The notes under the pieces are model-generated. The model was not told the origin of the DNA and made no database searches. It saw nothing but the letters and a program-made list of their open reading frames with translations. Positions 34,989 to 43,203 of a DNA stretch of 64,000 bases are shown here, piece by piece. Numbering within the stretch: position 1 is the first letter of the stretch; every line of letters begins with the position of its first letter. This stretch comes from JAEUMG01 sp046349315 (GTDB taxonomy: Bacteria > Pseudomonadota > Alphaproteobacteria > Rhizobiales > Aestuariivirgaceae), in assembly GCA_046349315.1 (NCBI GenBank), contig JAXMCQ010000017.1:74638-138637 (forward strand). The letters are read 5' to 3'. A program made the translations under genes and the position numbers.

Positions 34989-36455
34989 CTACCACCACAC
35001 CGGCGCTTCGAACTTGCCCGCGGCCTGCTCGATCGCGCTGCCGACCTGGAACAGCGTCCCTTCATCGAACGGCTTGCCGATCAATTGCAGGCTCAACGGC
35101 AATCCGGCCGGGTCGAGCCCCGCCGGCACCGTGATCCCCGGCAAACCCGCCATGTTCACCGTTACCGTGAACACATCGTTCAGATACATCTGAACCGGAT
35201 CGGTGATTTCGCCCGGTGCGAAGGTGGCACTCGGCGTCGCCGGTGTCAAGACGACGTCGACCTTGTTCCAGGCCTCGTCGAAGTCCCGCTTGATCAGTGT
35301 GCGGACTTTCTGTGCGCGGACATAATAGGCATCATAATAGCCCGCCGAGAGCACATAAGTCCCGATCAACACGCGCCTTTGCACTTCGCGCCCGAAGCCG
35401 GCCGCGCGCGTGTTCTCGTACATCGAGATGATGTCGTCGCCTTCGACGCGCAGCCCGTAGCGCACGCCGTCATAGCGCGCGAGGTTGGACGAGGCCTCCG
35501 CCGGCGCCACGATATAATAGGCGGGCAAGGCGTATTTCGTGTGCGGCAATGAGATCTCGACGATCTCCGCCCCCTGTTCTTTCAGCCACTGCGCGCCCTT
35601 GGCCCACAGCGCATCGATATCGGCCGGCATGTTGTCGACGCGATATTCCTTGGGGATGCCGACCCGCATGCCCTTGATCGGGCGCCCCAGCATCGCCTCG
35701 TAATCGGGCACCGGCACATCGACCGAAGTCGTGTCCTTGGGATCGACGCTCGCCATGGTCTTGAGCATGATCGCACAGTCGCGCACATCGCGCGCGATCG
35801 GCCCCGCCTGGTCGAGCGATGAGGCGAAGGCGACGATCCCCCAGCGCGAGCAGCGGCCATAGGTCGGTTTGATCCCGACCGTGCCAGTGAATGCCGCCGG
35901 CTGGCGGATCGATCCGCCGGTATCGGTCGCCGTCGCCCCGGCGCAAAGATGCGCTGCCACAGCCGAAGCCGACCCGCCAGACGAGCCGCCCGGCACCAGG
36001 GCCGCATTCGAATTGCGCCGCCGCCACGGATTGATGACATTGCCGTAATAGCTCGTCTCGTTGGACGAACCCATGGCGAACTCGTCCATGTTGAGTTTGC
36101 CGAGCATGACAGCACCTTCACGCCAAAGATTGGCGGTCACCGTCGACTCGTAAGGCGGCTCGAAGCCGTCGAGGATGTGGCTCGCCGCCTGCGTATGGAC
36201 GCCCTTGGTCGCGAACAGGTCCTTGATGCCGAGCGGAATGCCTTCCAATGCCCCGCCTTCACCCCTGGCGAGCTTTGCGTCGGATGCCCTGGCCATCTCG
36301 CGGGCGAGGCCCGGCGTCTCGACGATATAGGCATTGAGGATGCGCGCCTGTTCCATGGCGGCGAGATAGGCTTCCGTCAGTTCGAGCGAACTGAACTTCC
36401 GCTCCTTCAGGCCCTTTCGCGCTTCGGCAATGGTGAGCGAGGTGAGCTTGCTCAT
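34989..36455 (-). CDS. gatA: Glutamyl-tRNA(Gln)/aspartyl-tRNA(Asn) amidotransferase subunit A
   Basis: The 488-residue amidase has the Ser-cisSer-Lys machinery: Lys78 in GIPLGIKDLF, the serines of GGSSGGSASAVA (about 157-162) and Ser182 in ATDTGGSIRQPA. It releases ammonia from glutamine for GatB to amidate mischarged tRNA. It is coupled to gatC by a 4-base overlap. gatB is not in this window and must lie elsewhere. Confidence 0.96.
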   Translation of the reverse strand: MSKLTSLTIAEARKGLKERKFSSLELTEAYLAAMEQARILNAYIVETPGLAREMARASDAKLARGEGGALEGIPLGIKDLFATKGVHTQAASHILDGFEPPYESTVTANLWREGAVMLGKLNMDEFAMGSSNETSYYGNVINPWRRRNSNAALVPGGSSGGSASAVAAHLCAGATATDTGGSIRQPAAFTGTVGIKPTYGRCSRWGIVAFASSLDQAGPIARDVRDCAIMLKTMASVDPKDTTSVDVPVPDYEAMLGRPIKGMRVGIPKEYRVDNMPADIDALWAKGAQWLKEQGAEIVEISLPHTKYALPAYYIVAPAEASSNLARYDGVRYGLRVEGDDIISMYENTRAAGFGREVQRRVLIGTYVLSAGYYDAYYVRAQKVRTLIKRDFDEAWNKVDVVLTPATPSATFAPGEITDPVQMYLNDVFTVTVNMAGLPGITVPAGLDPAGLPLSLQLIGKPFDEGTLFQVGSAIEQAAGKFEAPVWW

Positions 36456-36739
36456 TCGACCACCTTCGGCACCATGTAGAACTCGTCCTCGGAAACCGGC
36501 GCATTGAGCACGACGTCCTTCGGATAGTTGCCGTCGGTCACCACGTCATTGCGCATCTTCATTTTCATCGCCACCACCGAGGTCAATGGCTCGACTTGCG
36601 ACACGTTGACTTCGTTCAATTGCTCGATCCAGTGCAGGATGGCATTGAGCTCGCCCTCGAGGCGCGGCACATCCGCGTCCTCGACTTTGATGCGCGCAAG
36701 CTTGGCGATGCGCTTGACCGTCGCCTTGTCGACCGACAT
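36452..36739 (-). CDS. gatC: Glutamyl-tRNA(Gln)/aspartyl-tRNA(Asn) amidotransferase subunit C
   Basis: The ATG at 36739 gives 95 residues: MSVDKATVKRIAKLARIKVED, the central LNAILHWIEQLNEVN and the conserved EPLTSV, then MRNDVV, and a C-terminus ending EFYMVPKVVE. This small subunit wraps around GatA and stabilises the GatAB complex. In-frame reading to 36799 adds a poor extension. Its stop overlaps the gatA start. Confidence 0.94.
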   Translation of the reverse strand: MSVDKATVKRIAKLARIKVEDADVPRLEGELNAILHWIEQLNEVNVSQVEPLTSVVAMKMKMRNDVVTDGNYPKDVVLNAPVSEDEFYMVPKVVE

Positions 36740-36826
36740 GTCCTGAGGATCCTTATCGTAAAACGGGGGCTTGTTATCACCCACTATGCTGCGGTGCAAC
36801 CTGCCGCCCGTCCCGCTTCAATTCCC

Positions 36827-36910
36827 GTCACCCCAGCGAACGCTGGGGTCCCCTGAATCATCTCCGCTAGCGGCATCGCGTCAGGGGATGCCAGCTTTCG
36901 CTGGCATGAC
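36827..36910. repeat. REPIN-like two-palindrome repeat, family B, copy 1
   Basis: The 84-base element begins GTCACCCCAGCG and ends CGCTGGCATGAC. Each end is a hairpin (CCCCAGCG/CGCTGGGG and ATGCCAGC/GCTGGCAT) followed on the inner side by CCCTGA or TCAGGG, so the two ends can also pair with each other. The reverse complement of 44365-44447 matches it closely. It lies upstream of gatC and just beyond the stop of the acetyltransferase gene at 36919. Confidence 0.8.
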
Positions 36911-36918
36911 GAACAGCC

Positions 36919-37617
36919 TTATCCGCCCACCGCCAGCTTCTTCTTCTGCCTTCCTTCCGCGTCGAAATTCTCGTCCTTGAGCCACTCCTGGAAAGCCTTC
37001 CGGATCGCCGGCCATTCCGTGTCGATGATCGAGAACCAGGCCGTATCGCGATTGCGGCCCTTGACGATGAAATGCTGCCGGAAAATCCCCTCGAAGGTGA
37101 AACCGAAGCGCTTCGCCGCCGCGCGCGATGGCGCATTGAGCGAATCGCATTTCCATTCGAGCCGCCTCACCCCCAATTCATCAAAGGCATGGCGCATCAT
37201 CAGAAAAATCGCGTCCGTCGCCTCGCGCGTCTTCTGCAGGCCAGGCGACATCCAGATATGGCCGATCTCGATCACCCCATTCGGCGCATCGAGCCTCATG
37301 AAGGCGCCCATCCCGGCCGCCTTGCCGGTGTCCCGCCTGACATAGGCGTAGAACCACGGATCGCGCGACAACTCCCGCTCCAGCAGCCACGAGCGGAAGC
37401 TGTTGAAATCGGCAAAAGGTCCATAGCCCAGATAGGTCCAGATATGGCCCTCCGGATCGCTGTCCTTGAAGGAGTCGTAAAGATCCTTCGCATGTTTATC
37501 GACCGAGACCGGCTCAAGCCTGGTCCAGCGCCCGAATAGCGGGCGCAGATCAGGCGCAAGTCCCGGGGGCTTGTTCTCGACGATCTCGCCGACCGCGCGC
37601 TGAATATGTTTGTTCAT
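36919..37617 (-). CDS. RimJ/RimL-type GNAT acetyltransferase
   Basis: The 232-residue protein has the Acetyltransf_3 pattern: RPLFGRWTRLEPVSVDKHAKDL at the start, IGHIWMSPGLQKTREATDAIFLMMRHAF in the acetyl-CoA region, and LNAPSRAAAKRFGFTFEGIFRQH. Homologues acetylate ribosomal proteins or small amines, and the substrate here is unknown. It follows the metallo-hydrolase gene by 24 bases on the same strand and may share its transcript. Confidence 0.87.
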   Translation of the reverse strand: MNKHIQRAVGEIVENKPPGLAPDLRPLFGRWTRLEPVSVDKHAKDLYDSFKDSDPEGHIWTYLGYGPFADFNSFRSWLLERELSRDPWFYAYVRRDTGKAAGMGAFMRLDAPNGVIEIGHIWMSPGLQKTREATDAIFLMMRHAFDELGVRRLEWKCDSLNAPSRAAAKRFGFTFEGIFRQHFIVKGRNRDTAWFSIIDTEWPAIRKAFQEWLKDENFDAEGRQKKKLAVGG

Positions 37618-37641
37618 CTACCCTGGCCCGCGTCGATCAGT

Positions 37642-38352
37642 TCACAGACTAATGCTTTCCCCGGATTTGAGTGCCTTCACCTTCTTGGCGTCAGGCCCCA
37701 TAGCATCGAGGAACGGCTTTTCGTCCGGAATCACATAGCCTTCAAATGAGGCGTAGTGGCAAGGGATGATCGTACTAAAGGTGAAAAATTTGCGACAGGC
37801 AAGTGCGGCCTGCTCCGGTCCCATGGTGAAGCGGTCACCGATCGGAACGATACCGACCACGGGATGATAGAGTTCCTGGACGAGGCTCATGTCGTGCGAG
37901 ATGCCGGTATCGCCCATCGCGTAAATGGTCTTGCCCTTTTCGGTCTGGGGTTCGATCACGAAACCTGAGGGATTGCCGAGATAGATCGGCACGCCGTCCT
38001 TTTGGATACGCCCCGAGGAATGCCAGGCATTGGTGAAGACGACGTCGAAATCGGCAAACGAAATCCGCCCGCCGTGATTGCCGGGGCTGTAGTTCTTGAC
38101 CCCGTGCGCGGCGAGGAAATTGCAGATCTCGAAATTGCTGACGAGCGTCGCCCCTGTCGCCTTGCAGATCGAAACCGTGTCGCCGACATGGTCGTCGTGA
38201 CCGTGCGTGAGGAGCAGATGCGTGCAGTCACGGGTCAGGTCCATTGTTCCGGGCTTGGCGGCCGGATTGCCGGTGATGAAGGGATCGAGAAGAATGACCG
38301 CCTTGCCGGTTTCGATACGGAAGGCCGAATGGCCGAGTGCCGTGATTTTCAT
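37642..38352 (-). CDS. UPF0173 metal-dependent hydrolase (metallo-beta-lactamase fold)
   Basis: A 236-residue protein with the metallo-beta-lactamase signature LLTHGHDDHVGDT near residue 50. Later ligands are in TNAWHSSGR, AMGDTGIS and IPCHYASFEG. It matches the UPF0173 (UlaG-like) family, whose physiological substrate is not established. It is divergent from ruvX. Confidence 0.9.
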   Translation of the reverse strand: MKITALGHSAFRIETGKAVILLDPFITGNPAAKPGTMDLTRDCTHLLLTHGHDDHVGDTVSICKATGATLVSNFEICNFLAAHGVKNYSPGNHGGRISFADFDVVFTNAWHSSGRIQKDGVPIYLGNPSGFVIEPQTEKGKTIYAMGDTGISHDMSLVQELYHPVVGIVPIGDRFTMGPEQAALACRKFFTFSTIIPCHYASFEGYVIPDEKPFLDAMGPDAKKVKALKSGESISL

Positions 38353-38479
38353 GCGGTTGCTCCTGATTGGGCGAATACGGGCTGCGGCTCCGAATGGAGC
38401 TATGCAGCCTTAAGGGTTGCTCATGCTCCGATCATGCAACCGCTTTGCGCGCCCCGTCAAACCGCGTATCACCCTCGCC

Positions 38480-38947
38480 ATGATCCATGACACGCTTGCC
38501 GCAGCGCTTTCCGGGCTTCCTGCGAACGCCCCCTTTCTCGGCCTCGATCTTGGGAGCAAGACGATCGGCGTCGCCGTCAGCGACGTCACGCGCACCATCG
38601 CCTCACCCGTCGAGACCATCGCGCGCCGCAAATTCACGCTTGATGCCGCACGGCTTCTTGAGATCGCGGCGGAGAAACGCGCCTGCCTCATCCTGCTGGG
38701 CTTCCCCCTCAACATGGATGGCTCCGAAGGTCCGCGCTGCCAGTCGACGCGCGCCTTCGCACGCAATCTCGAAAAGCTGACCTCCCTGCCCATCACCTTT
38801 TGGGACGAGCGGCTGTCGACCGCCGCCGTCGAGCGCATGCTCATCGAAGGCGACACGTCGCGGGCGCGCCGCGCTGAAGTCATCGACAAGCTCGCCGCCG
38901 TTTACATCCTGCAATCCGCCCTCGATTCGCTGAAAGCCCGATCATGA
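38480..38947 (+). CDS. ruvX: Holliday-junction-resolvase-like protein RuvX/YqgF
   Basis: From the ATG at 38480 the protein has 155 residues. It has the RNase-H-like core FLGLDLGSKTIGVAVSDVTRTIASP, then ILLGFPLNMDGSEGPR and FWDERLSTAAVERML with the acidic active-site residues. YqgF is needed for pre-16S rRNA 5' processing in E. coli. The frame is open upstream to an ATG at 38417, but that extension is basic and unlike the family. The stop overlaps the cobM start by four bases. Confidence 0.9.
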   Translation: MIHDTLAAALSGLPANAPFLGLDLGSKTIGVAVSDVTRTIASPVETIARRKFTLDAARLLEIAAEKRACLILLGFPLNMDGSEGPRCQSTRAFARNLEKLTSLPITFWDERLSTAAVERMLIEGDTSRARRAEVIDKLAAVYILQSALDSLKARS

Positions 38948-39714
38948 CCGTTCACTTCATCGGCGCCGGCCCTGGTGCACCGGACCTCATAACCTTGCGC
39001 GGGCTGAGACTCATCGAGCGCTGCCCGGTTTGCCTCTATGCCGGCTCGCTCGTCCCTGAGGAGATCGTCAAATCCGCACCACAGGGCGCACGCGTCATCG
39101 ACACCGCACCGATGACGCTTGATGAGATCATCGCCGAAATCGAAAAGGCGCATGCCGAAGGCAAGGACGTGGCGCGCGTTCATTCCGGCGATCCCTCGAT
39201 CTATGGCGCCATCGCCGAACAGATGCGCCGCCTCGACGATCTCAAGATCGACTATGACGTGACGCCGGGCGTCCCCGCCTTCGCCGCTGCCGCGGCCGCA
39301 CTCAAGACCGAATTCACGCTGCCCGAGATCGCCCAGACGGTGATCCTCACGCGCACCACGATGCAGGCCTCTCCGATGCCTCAGGGCGAGGCGCTGGAAG
39401 AACTCGGCCGCTCGCGCGCCACGCTTGCCATTCATCTTTCGATCCGTAATCTCGGCTATATCCAGCGTGCCCTGACGCCGCATTACGGCGAGGATTGCCC
39501 GGTCGTCGTCGTCTATCGCGTGAGTTGGCCGGATGAGAAGATCATCCACGGCACGCTCTCGACCATCGCCAAAAAGGTGCGCGCCGCCAAGCTCACCCGC
39601 ACCGCGCTCATCCTTGTCGGCCCGGTGCTCGACGCGCATGGCTTTCGCGATTCGGCACTCTATGACCCTAAGCATGAGCACGTGCTGCGCAACCGCAAGA
39701 CCCGGGTAAGCTGA
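38944..39714 (+). CDS. cobM: Precorrin-4 C11-methyltransferase
   Basis: The 256-residue protein fits the CobM/CbiF tetrapyrrole methylase family: VHFIGAGPGAPDLITLRG at the S-adenosylmethionine site, VARVHSGDPSIYGAIAEQ, DVTPGVPAFAAAAAAL and the conserved C-terminus VGPVLDA. It methylates C11 of precorrin-4 in cobalamin synthesis. No other cob gene or cobalamin riboswitch is seen nearby. The gene is translationally coupled to ruvX, an unusual context for a cobalamin gene. Confidence 0.93.
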   Translation: MTVHFIGAGPGAPDLITLRGLRLIERCPVCLYAGSLVPEEIVKSAPQGARVIDTAPMTLDEIIAEIEKAHAEGKDVARVHSGDPSIYGAIAEQMRRLDDLKIDYDVTPGVPAFAAAAAALKTEFTLPEIAQTVILTRTTMQASPMPQGEALEELGRSRATLAIHLSIRNLGYIQRALTPHYGEDCPVVVVYRVSWPDEKIIHGTLSTIAKKVRAAKLTRTALILVGPVLDAHGFRDSALYDPKHEHVLRNRKTRVS

Positions 39715-39735
39715 GTCAATCGGAAGTGGAGTACC

Positions 39736-41064
39736 TCACTCGGTAACACTGAAGAGCGGCCAATCACCTTCGAGGCCTTTAAGTTGATGCGAGCCCTTAT
39801 CGGTGAATTTGAACTTCGATCCGGCAACAAGATCCCGCACTGTACGGGACGTCCATACTTCGCGCGGCTCGCATTTGCCAAGTACACGCGCGGCAGTGTG
39901 CACGGCGATTCCGCCAACATCTTCCCCTATCACCTCGACTTCGCCTGTGTGCAGGCCGGAGCGAATATCGATGCCGAACCTTTCGATTGCGCGGCGGGCC
40001 GATAATGCGCAGTTGATTGCCCGCGCTGGTCCGTCGAACACCGCAAGAAATCCATCGCCGAGGTTCTTAACGGTTCGACCTCTGAAACGGTTGATCTCGG
40101 ATCGCATTACTGCATTGTGGCTGCTGAGAAGCTGCTTCCATTGGCGATCGCCAAGTTCGACCGCGCGCTCGGTAGAATTCACGATGTCGGTGAAGAGCAC
40201 CGTTACCAGCACCCGGTCGGGCTCGGTCAAGTGTCGCCCGCCAGTGACGAATTCTTCGACTTCGCTGGTGATCGCTTCCCAGTCGCCCACCCACCATAGG
40301 TGATCCTGCCCTGGGAGTTCGACGAGCTTCGCACCCGGAATATGCCGCGCCAGCAATCGGCCCTCCTCGATATTCACCGCCATGTCGCCAATTCGATGGA
40401 GGACGAGGGTCGGCACGCGCACCGCCGGCAGGATGGGCCTGACATCGATTGAGGCATTCATTCGCCACAGGCTCACGACCGCATTGGGGCTGGCCCCGAG
40501 CCGCAGATATTTCGCCCACCACTCCTTGAAAGCTTCATCCCCAGCCATCGTTGGCGCCCAAAAGTCGATGCCGAAAGGTCCGCCCCAATCCTTGTGCCAG
40601 CGCGTCAGCCAATCCTCCCAGGCAGCATCCTGCTTGCTACCCCACGGATAGTCGTCTGCCCACGCGCCTCGCGCTATGCTGCCATAGAGCACCAGCGCGG
40701 AGACGCGCTCAGGATAGGTCGCCGCAAAGAGAACGCTCATTGGGCCGCCTTCGGAAATGCCCATCAGCGCGGCGCGTTTGGAGCCGGCTGCATCCAGGAC
40801 CGCGCGGACATCGTCCATTCGCTGCTCAAGCGTGGGGATGTCGCCGACGCGGTCCGATAAGCCGGTGCCCCGCTTGTCGAACCTGATCAGCCGCGCAAAC
40901 GAACCTATACGGTCGAGGAATGCGGCGTAGGATGGGTTCTCCCAGCCCTGCTCAAGATGAGAAACGAAACCGGGCACGATAAGGACGTCGATCGGCCCGC
41001 TCCCAGTTACCTGGTAGGCAATGCTGACGTTATCGCTGCGGGTATACTTGGTCTCGGCTGACAT
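39736..41064 (-). CDS. Alpha/beta hydrolase-class III adenylate cyclase fusion
   Basis: From the ATG at 41064 (GGA upstream) the protein has 442 residues. The N-terminal alpha/beta-hydrolase domain (about 1-265) has DKRGTGLSD, the nucleophile elbow GISEGGP and the histidine of GQDHLWW. The C-terminal class III cyclase domain (about 285-440) has VLFTDIVNSTERAVELGD with the first metal Asp, VKNLGDGFLAVFDG with Lys and the second Asp, and HTAARVLG with the catalytic Arg. This fusion is known in rhizobia and mycobacteria. It could couple binding or hydrolysis of a small ligand to cAMP production. No membrane segment is present. Confidence 0.9.
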   Translation of the reverse strand: MSAETKYTRSDNVSIAYQVTGSGPIDVLIVPGFVSHLEQGWENPSYAAFLDRIGSFARLIRFDKRGTGLSDRVGDIPTLEQRMDDVRAVLDAAGSKRAALMGISEGGPMSVLFAATYPERVSALVLYGSIARGAWADDYPWGSKQDAAWEDWLTRWHKDWGGPFGIDFWAPTMAGDEAFKEWWAKYLRLGASPNAVVSLWRMNASIDVRPILPAVRVPTLVLHRIGDMAVNIEEGRLLARHIPGAKLVELPGQDHLWWVGDWEAITSEVEEFVTGGRHLTEPDRVLVTVLFTDIVNSTERAVELGDRQWKQLLSSHNAVMRSEINRFRGRTVKNLGDGFLAVFDGPARAINCALSARRAIERFGIDIRSGLHTGEVEVIGEDVGGIAVHTAARVLGKCEPREVWTSRTVRDLVAGSKFKFTDKGSHQLKGLEGDWPLFSVTE

Positions 41065-41450
41065 GATTCCAGCCCACTGTCTCACGTCATGCTGGCAGCT
41101 TATTGCATTGGCCTCCTCTGCGCCATACGACAGAGTTGACGGCCTTCTCGGACGAGCGGAACAGGAAGGCCGACTTGTCGCCTAGACCTGGCCACAGTCT
41201 CGGCAATCCATTGGCCTTCCTGTTGCAGAGATCGTCCGACCCGCTACCCGTTGGCCGAACGGGTAACGCGGTCGATGCAGCTCCCTGCCCGTCCGGTCGT
41301 GGATCGGATTTCGGGCCCCGATCCTGGCCACTTCTTCACGATGTCAATCAGCGGTAGGCACGGCACTTTCTGCTGGCCATATAGTACATAACAGGAACAA
41401 TTGCAAGTATTTTTGTGGCGAGATAGGTTTTGTTTCTATAAGTCTTTGAT
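41065..41450. other. Gene-free divergent region with inverted repeats
   Basis: No convincing coding frame is seen in these 386 bases. An inverted repeat with 12-base arms, AACAGGAAGGCC (41160-41171) and GGCCTTCCTGTT (41213-41224), is separated by 41 bases. A shorter palindrome TACCCGTT/AACGGGTA lies at 41245-41266. The last 70 bases are much richer in A and T than the surroundings, suggesting the promoter of the methyltransferase gene. The cyclase promoter should also lie here. Confidence 0.55.
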
Positions 41451-42230
41451 ATGGAAGCCATAAGCTCGACCAGGAACGACACGGTCAAACTCCTCCGCTC
41501 GCTCGCGCTGAAGAAGCACCGCACAGAGACAGGCCTCTTCGTCGCGGAGGGTCACGCAATGCTGGCGCGCGCTAGGGAAACTGGGTGGAAACCCCAGACG
41601 TTGCTGCTGCGCGATGGCAGCGACACGCAGGAGCTTCTCGACTGGGGCCGCAACACACGGAGTCGCTGTCTTCTGGCGACCGAGGCCGTGATGAAAGCCG
41701 TCAGCGGCCAGGACAACCCAGCCGATTGCATCGCGCTCTTTCAACAACGCTGGCTCGAAACCATGCCGACGGTGGCAGCGGATGCGGTCTGGCTCGCGCT
41801 GGAAAATATCCGCGACCCCGGCAATCTCGGCACCATCATCCGCACCGCCGATGCCGTGTCGGCCGCCGGTATCATCCTGGTCGGCCAGAGCTGCGATCCT
41901 TATGGGCCCGACTGTGTCCGCGCCACGACAGGCTCGATCTTCGCGCTTCCCCTGCTCAAGCAGAGCGAGGCCCAATTCGCCGACCTCCTAAAATCCTGGC
42001 CGGGCGAAACGATCGGCACTGCCGCCCATGCACCGGCAAGCTTCCGCCGCAGCTACCGAACACCGACGCTGCTCGTCGTCGGCAGCGAGGGCGAAGGCCT
42101 TTCGCCGTCGCTCGCGAGACTTTGCAAAATGCTGCTACGCATTCCGATGTCGGGCGGCACGGAGTCGCTCAATGTCGCGGTGGCGACAGCGCTCATGCTC
42201 TACGAAATCCGCCGCACTGCCCTGCCTTAA
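41451..42230 (+). CDS. TrmH/SpoU-family RNA 2'-O-methyltransferase
   Basis: The 259-residue protein has an N-terminal RNA-binding substrate domain (about 1-100, starting SSTRNDTVKLLRSLALKKHR) and a knotted SPOUT domain. The three SpoU motifs are visible: ENIRDPGNLGTIIRTADA, LLVVGSEGEGLS and IPMSGGTESLNVAVATALML. It should 2'-O-methylate a ribose in rRNA or tRNA, with the target unknown. Confidence 0.92.
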   Translation: MEAISSTRNDTVKLLRSLALKKHRTETGLFVAEGHAMLARARETGWKPQTLLLRDGSDTQELLDWGRNTRSRCLLATEAVMKAVSGQDNPADCIALFQQRWLETMPTVAADAVWLALENIRDPGNLGTIIRTADAVSAAGIILVGQSCDPYGPDCVRATTGSIFALPLLKQSEAQFADLLKSWPGETIGTAAHAPASFRRSYRTPTLLVVGSEGEGLSPSLARLCKMLLRIPMSGGTESLNVAVATALMLYEIRRTALP

Positions 42231-42268
42231 GACTCCGTTAAAGCCGTGGCGTCACCCTGCGCGGCAGA

Positions 42269-42634
42269 ATGACCAATCTCGCCTATATCAGCTTCATCCT
42301 GGCGATGAGCGTCCTCGGCGCACTGCTTGGCATCTTCGCCCATTTCTGGCGCGCCCACGCGACGCGCTTTCCCGAAGATCTGGGCCTCGGCGAGCCGCTC
42401 AACATGCTGACCCGCGACAATTATGCGGTCGAGAAATACGTGGTTGAGACCGAGTGGGATGATGCCGGCTTTTGGGACGGCGAGAGTGTGCGCAATGTGA
42501 TCTACTACATTGTCGGCGGCGCTATAGCCCCGCTGATCTTTGGATTTGCGATGTGGGACGATCGCTTCCAGCTCGTCACTGCCGCCTGCCAGAGTTTGAC
42601 GTCGCTGGGCTTGCAACCGCCGCTATGCCCTTGA
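42269..42634 (+). CDS. Hypothetical small membrane protein
   Basis: The 121-residue protein has a first membrane helix (about 5-26, YISFILAMSVLGALLGIFAHFW), a soluble acidic middle (about 30-75) and a second helix (about 76-95, VIYYIVGGAIAPLIFGFAMW). I recognise no family. It starts 38 bases after the methyltransferase gene and may share its transcript. Its stop lies at the edge of the terminator for the convergent gene. Confidence 0.65.
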   Translation: MTNLAYISFILAMSVLGALLGIFAHFWRAHATRFPEDLGLGEPLNMLTRDNYAVEKYVVETEWDDAGFWDGESVRNVIYYIVGGAIAPLIFGFAMWDDRFQLVTAACQSLTSLGLQPPLCP

Positions 42635-42672
42635 AAACAAAAACCCGGCGCTGGCTTTCGCCAGACGCCGGG
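42633..42672 (-). terminator. Rho-independent terminator for the tyrosine-rich protein gene
   Basis: A hairpin with stem CCCGGCG/CGCCGGG and inner CTGG/CCAG at 42644-42672 is followed, on the minus strand, by a run of T (the A-rich 42633-42643 on the plus strand). It lies 28 bases past the stop of the minus-strand gene ending at 42700. It may also slow transcription from the plus side. Confidence 0.85.
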
Positions 42673-42699
42673 CCGTGAACTCAACCGAATGAAATCGGC

Positions 42700-43080
42700 T
42701 TAGTACTTCCACCACGGCTTCTTGTAGTAGTAGCCCTTGTAGTAATAGGGATAGCCGTACTTCTTGACCTTGTAGCGAGGACCGTAGCGGCCCGGATCAT
42801 ACACCCAGACCGTGGGGCCGCCGTATTTCCACCACGGCTTCGCATACCAGTAGCCACCATAGAAATAGCCATAGCCCGGCCGCTTATACAAATAACGGTT
42901 GCCGTGCTTGCCCTTCACATAGACCCAAGCGACCGTCTGGACATTTGAATCGCCCGTGACCAATTGCGAATTCAGTGGGGCATACGGCATGGCAGCCGAA
43001 GCCGGCGCGGACGCATATTCGACACCGGCAATGCCGGCAACAGCCGCTACAACGACAGCGGTGACAGTTTTCCTCAGCAT
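42700..43080 (-). CDS. Tyrosine- and tryptophan-rich secreted protein
   Basis: From the ATG at 43080, with AAAGGAG six bases upstream, the protein has 126 residues. Residues 1-30 form a signal peptide (MLRKTVTAVVVAAVAGIAGV, likely cleaved after an Ala-Ala). The mature part carries KGKHGNRYLYKRPGYGY, then two copies of a YWYAKPWWKYG/YYYKKPWWKY motif and many Tyr, Lys and Gly. I do not recognise a characterised family. The composition suggests an envelope or extracellular matrix component. A strong terminator follows, so it is probably a single-gene unit. Confidence 0.8.
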   Translation of the reverse strand: MLRKTVTAVVVAAVAGIAGVEYASAPASAAMPYAPLNSQLVTGDSNVQTVAWVYVKGKHGNRYLYKRPGYGYFYGGYWYAKPWWKYGGPTVWVYDPGRYGPRYKVKKYGYPYYYKGYYYKKPWWKY

Positions 43081-43143
43081 GGAGAACTCCTTTATGCCTG
43101 AGAACGCCCTAACGCCGATACCAGAGTCGGGGTTCCAGTACAC

Positions 43144-43167
43144 CTTAACTTCCGGCGCTGAGTTAAG
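43144..43167. promoter_or_regulatory. Inverted repeat upstream of the tyrosine-rich protein gene
   Basis: Perfect 7-base arms CTTAACT and AGTTAAG are separated by ten bases, 64 bases before the downstream minus-strand start and 37 bases after the frmA stop. There is no T-run, so a terminator is less likely than an operator or a chance palindrome. Confidence 0.35.
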
Positions 43168-43203
43168 ACGAAACTAAGGTCAACGATCCGTCGCCAGGCA
43201 AAT

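Noticed and set aside
38880..38943. Possible cobalamin riboswitch before cobM
   Set aside because: cobM begins inside the end of ruvX, and no B12-box-like sequence is visible there.
41103..41357. 84-codon plus-strand open frame in the cyclase/methyltransferase spacer
   Set aside because: No ribosome binding site or conserved motif, and it contains the arms of an inverted repeat. Treated as non-coding.
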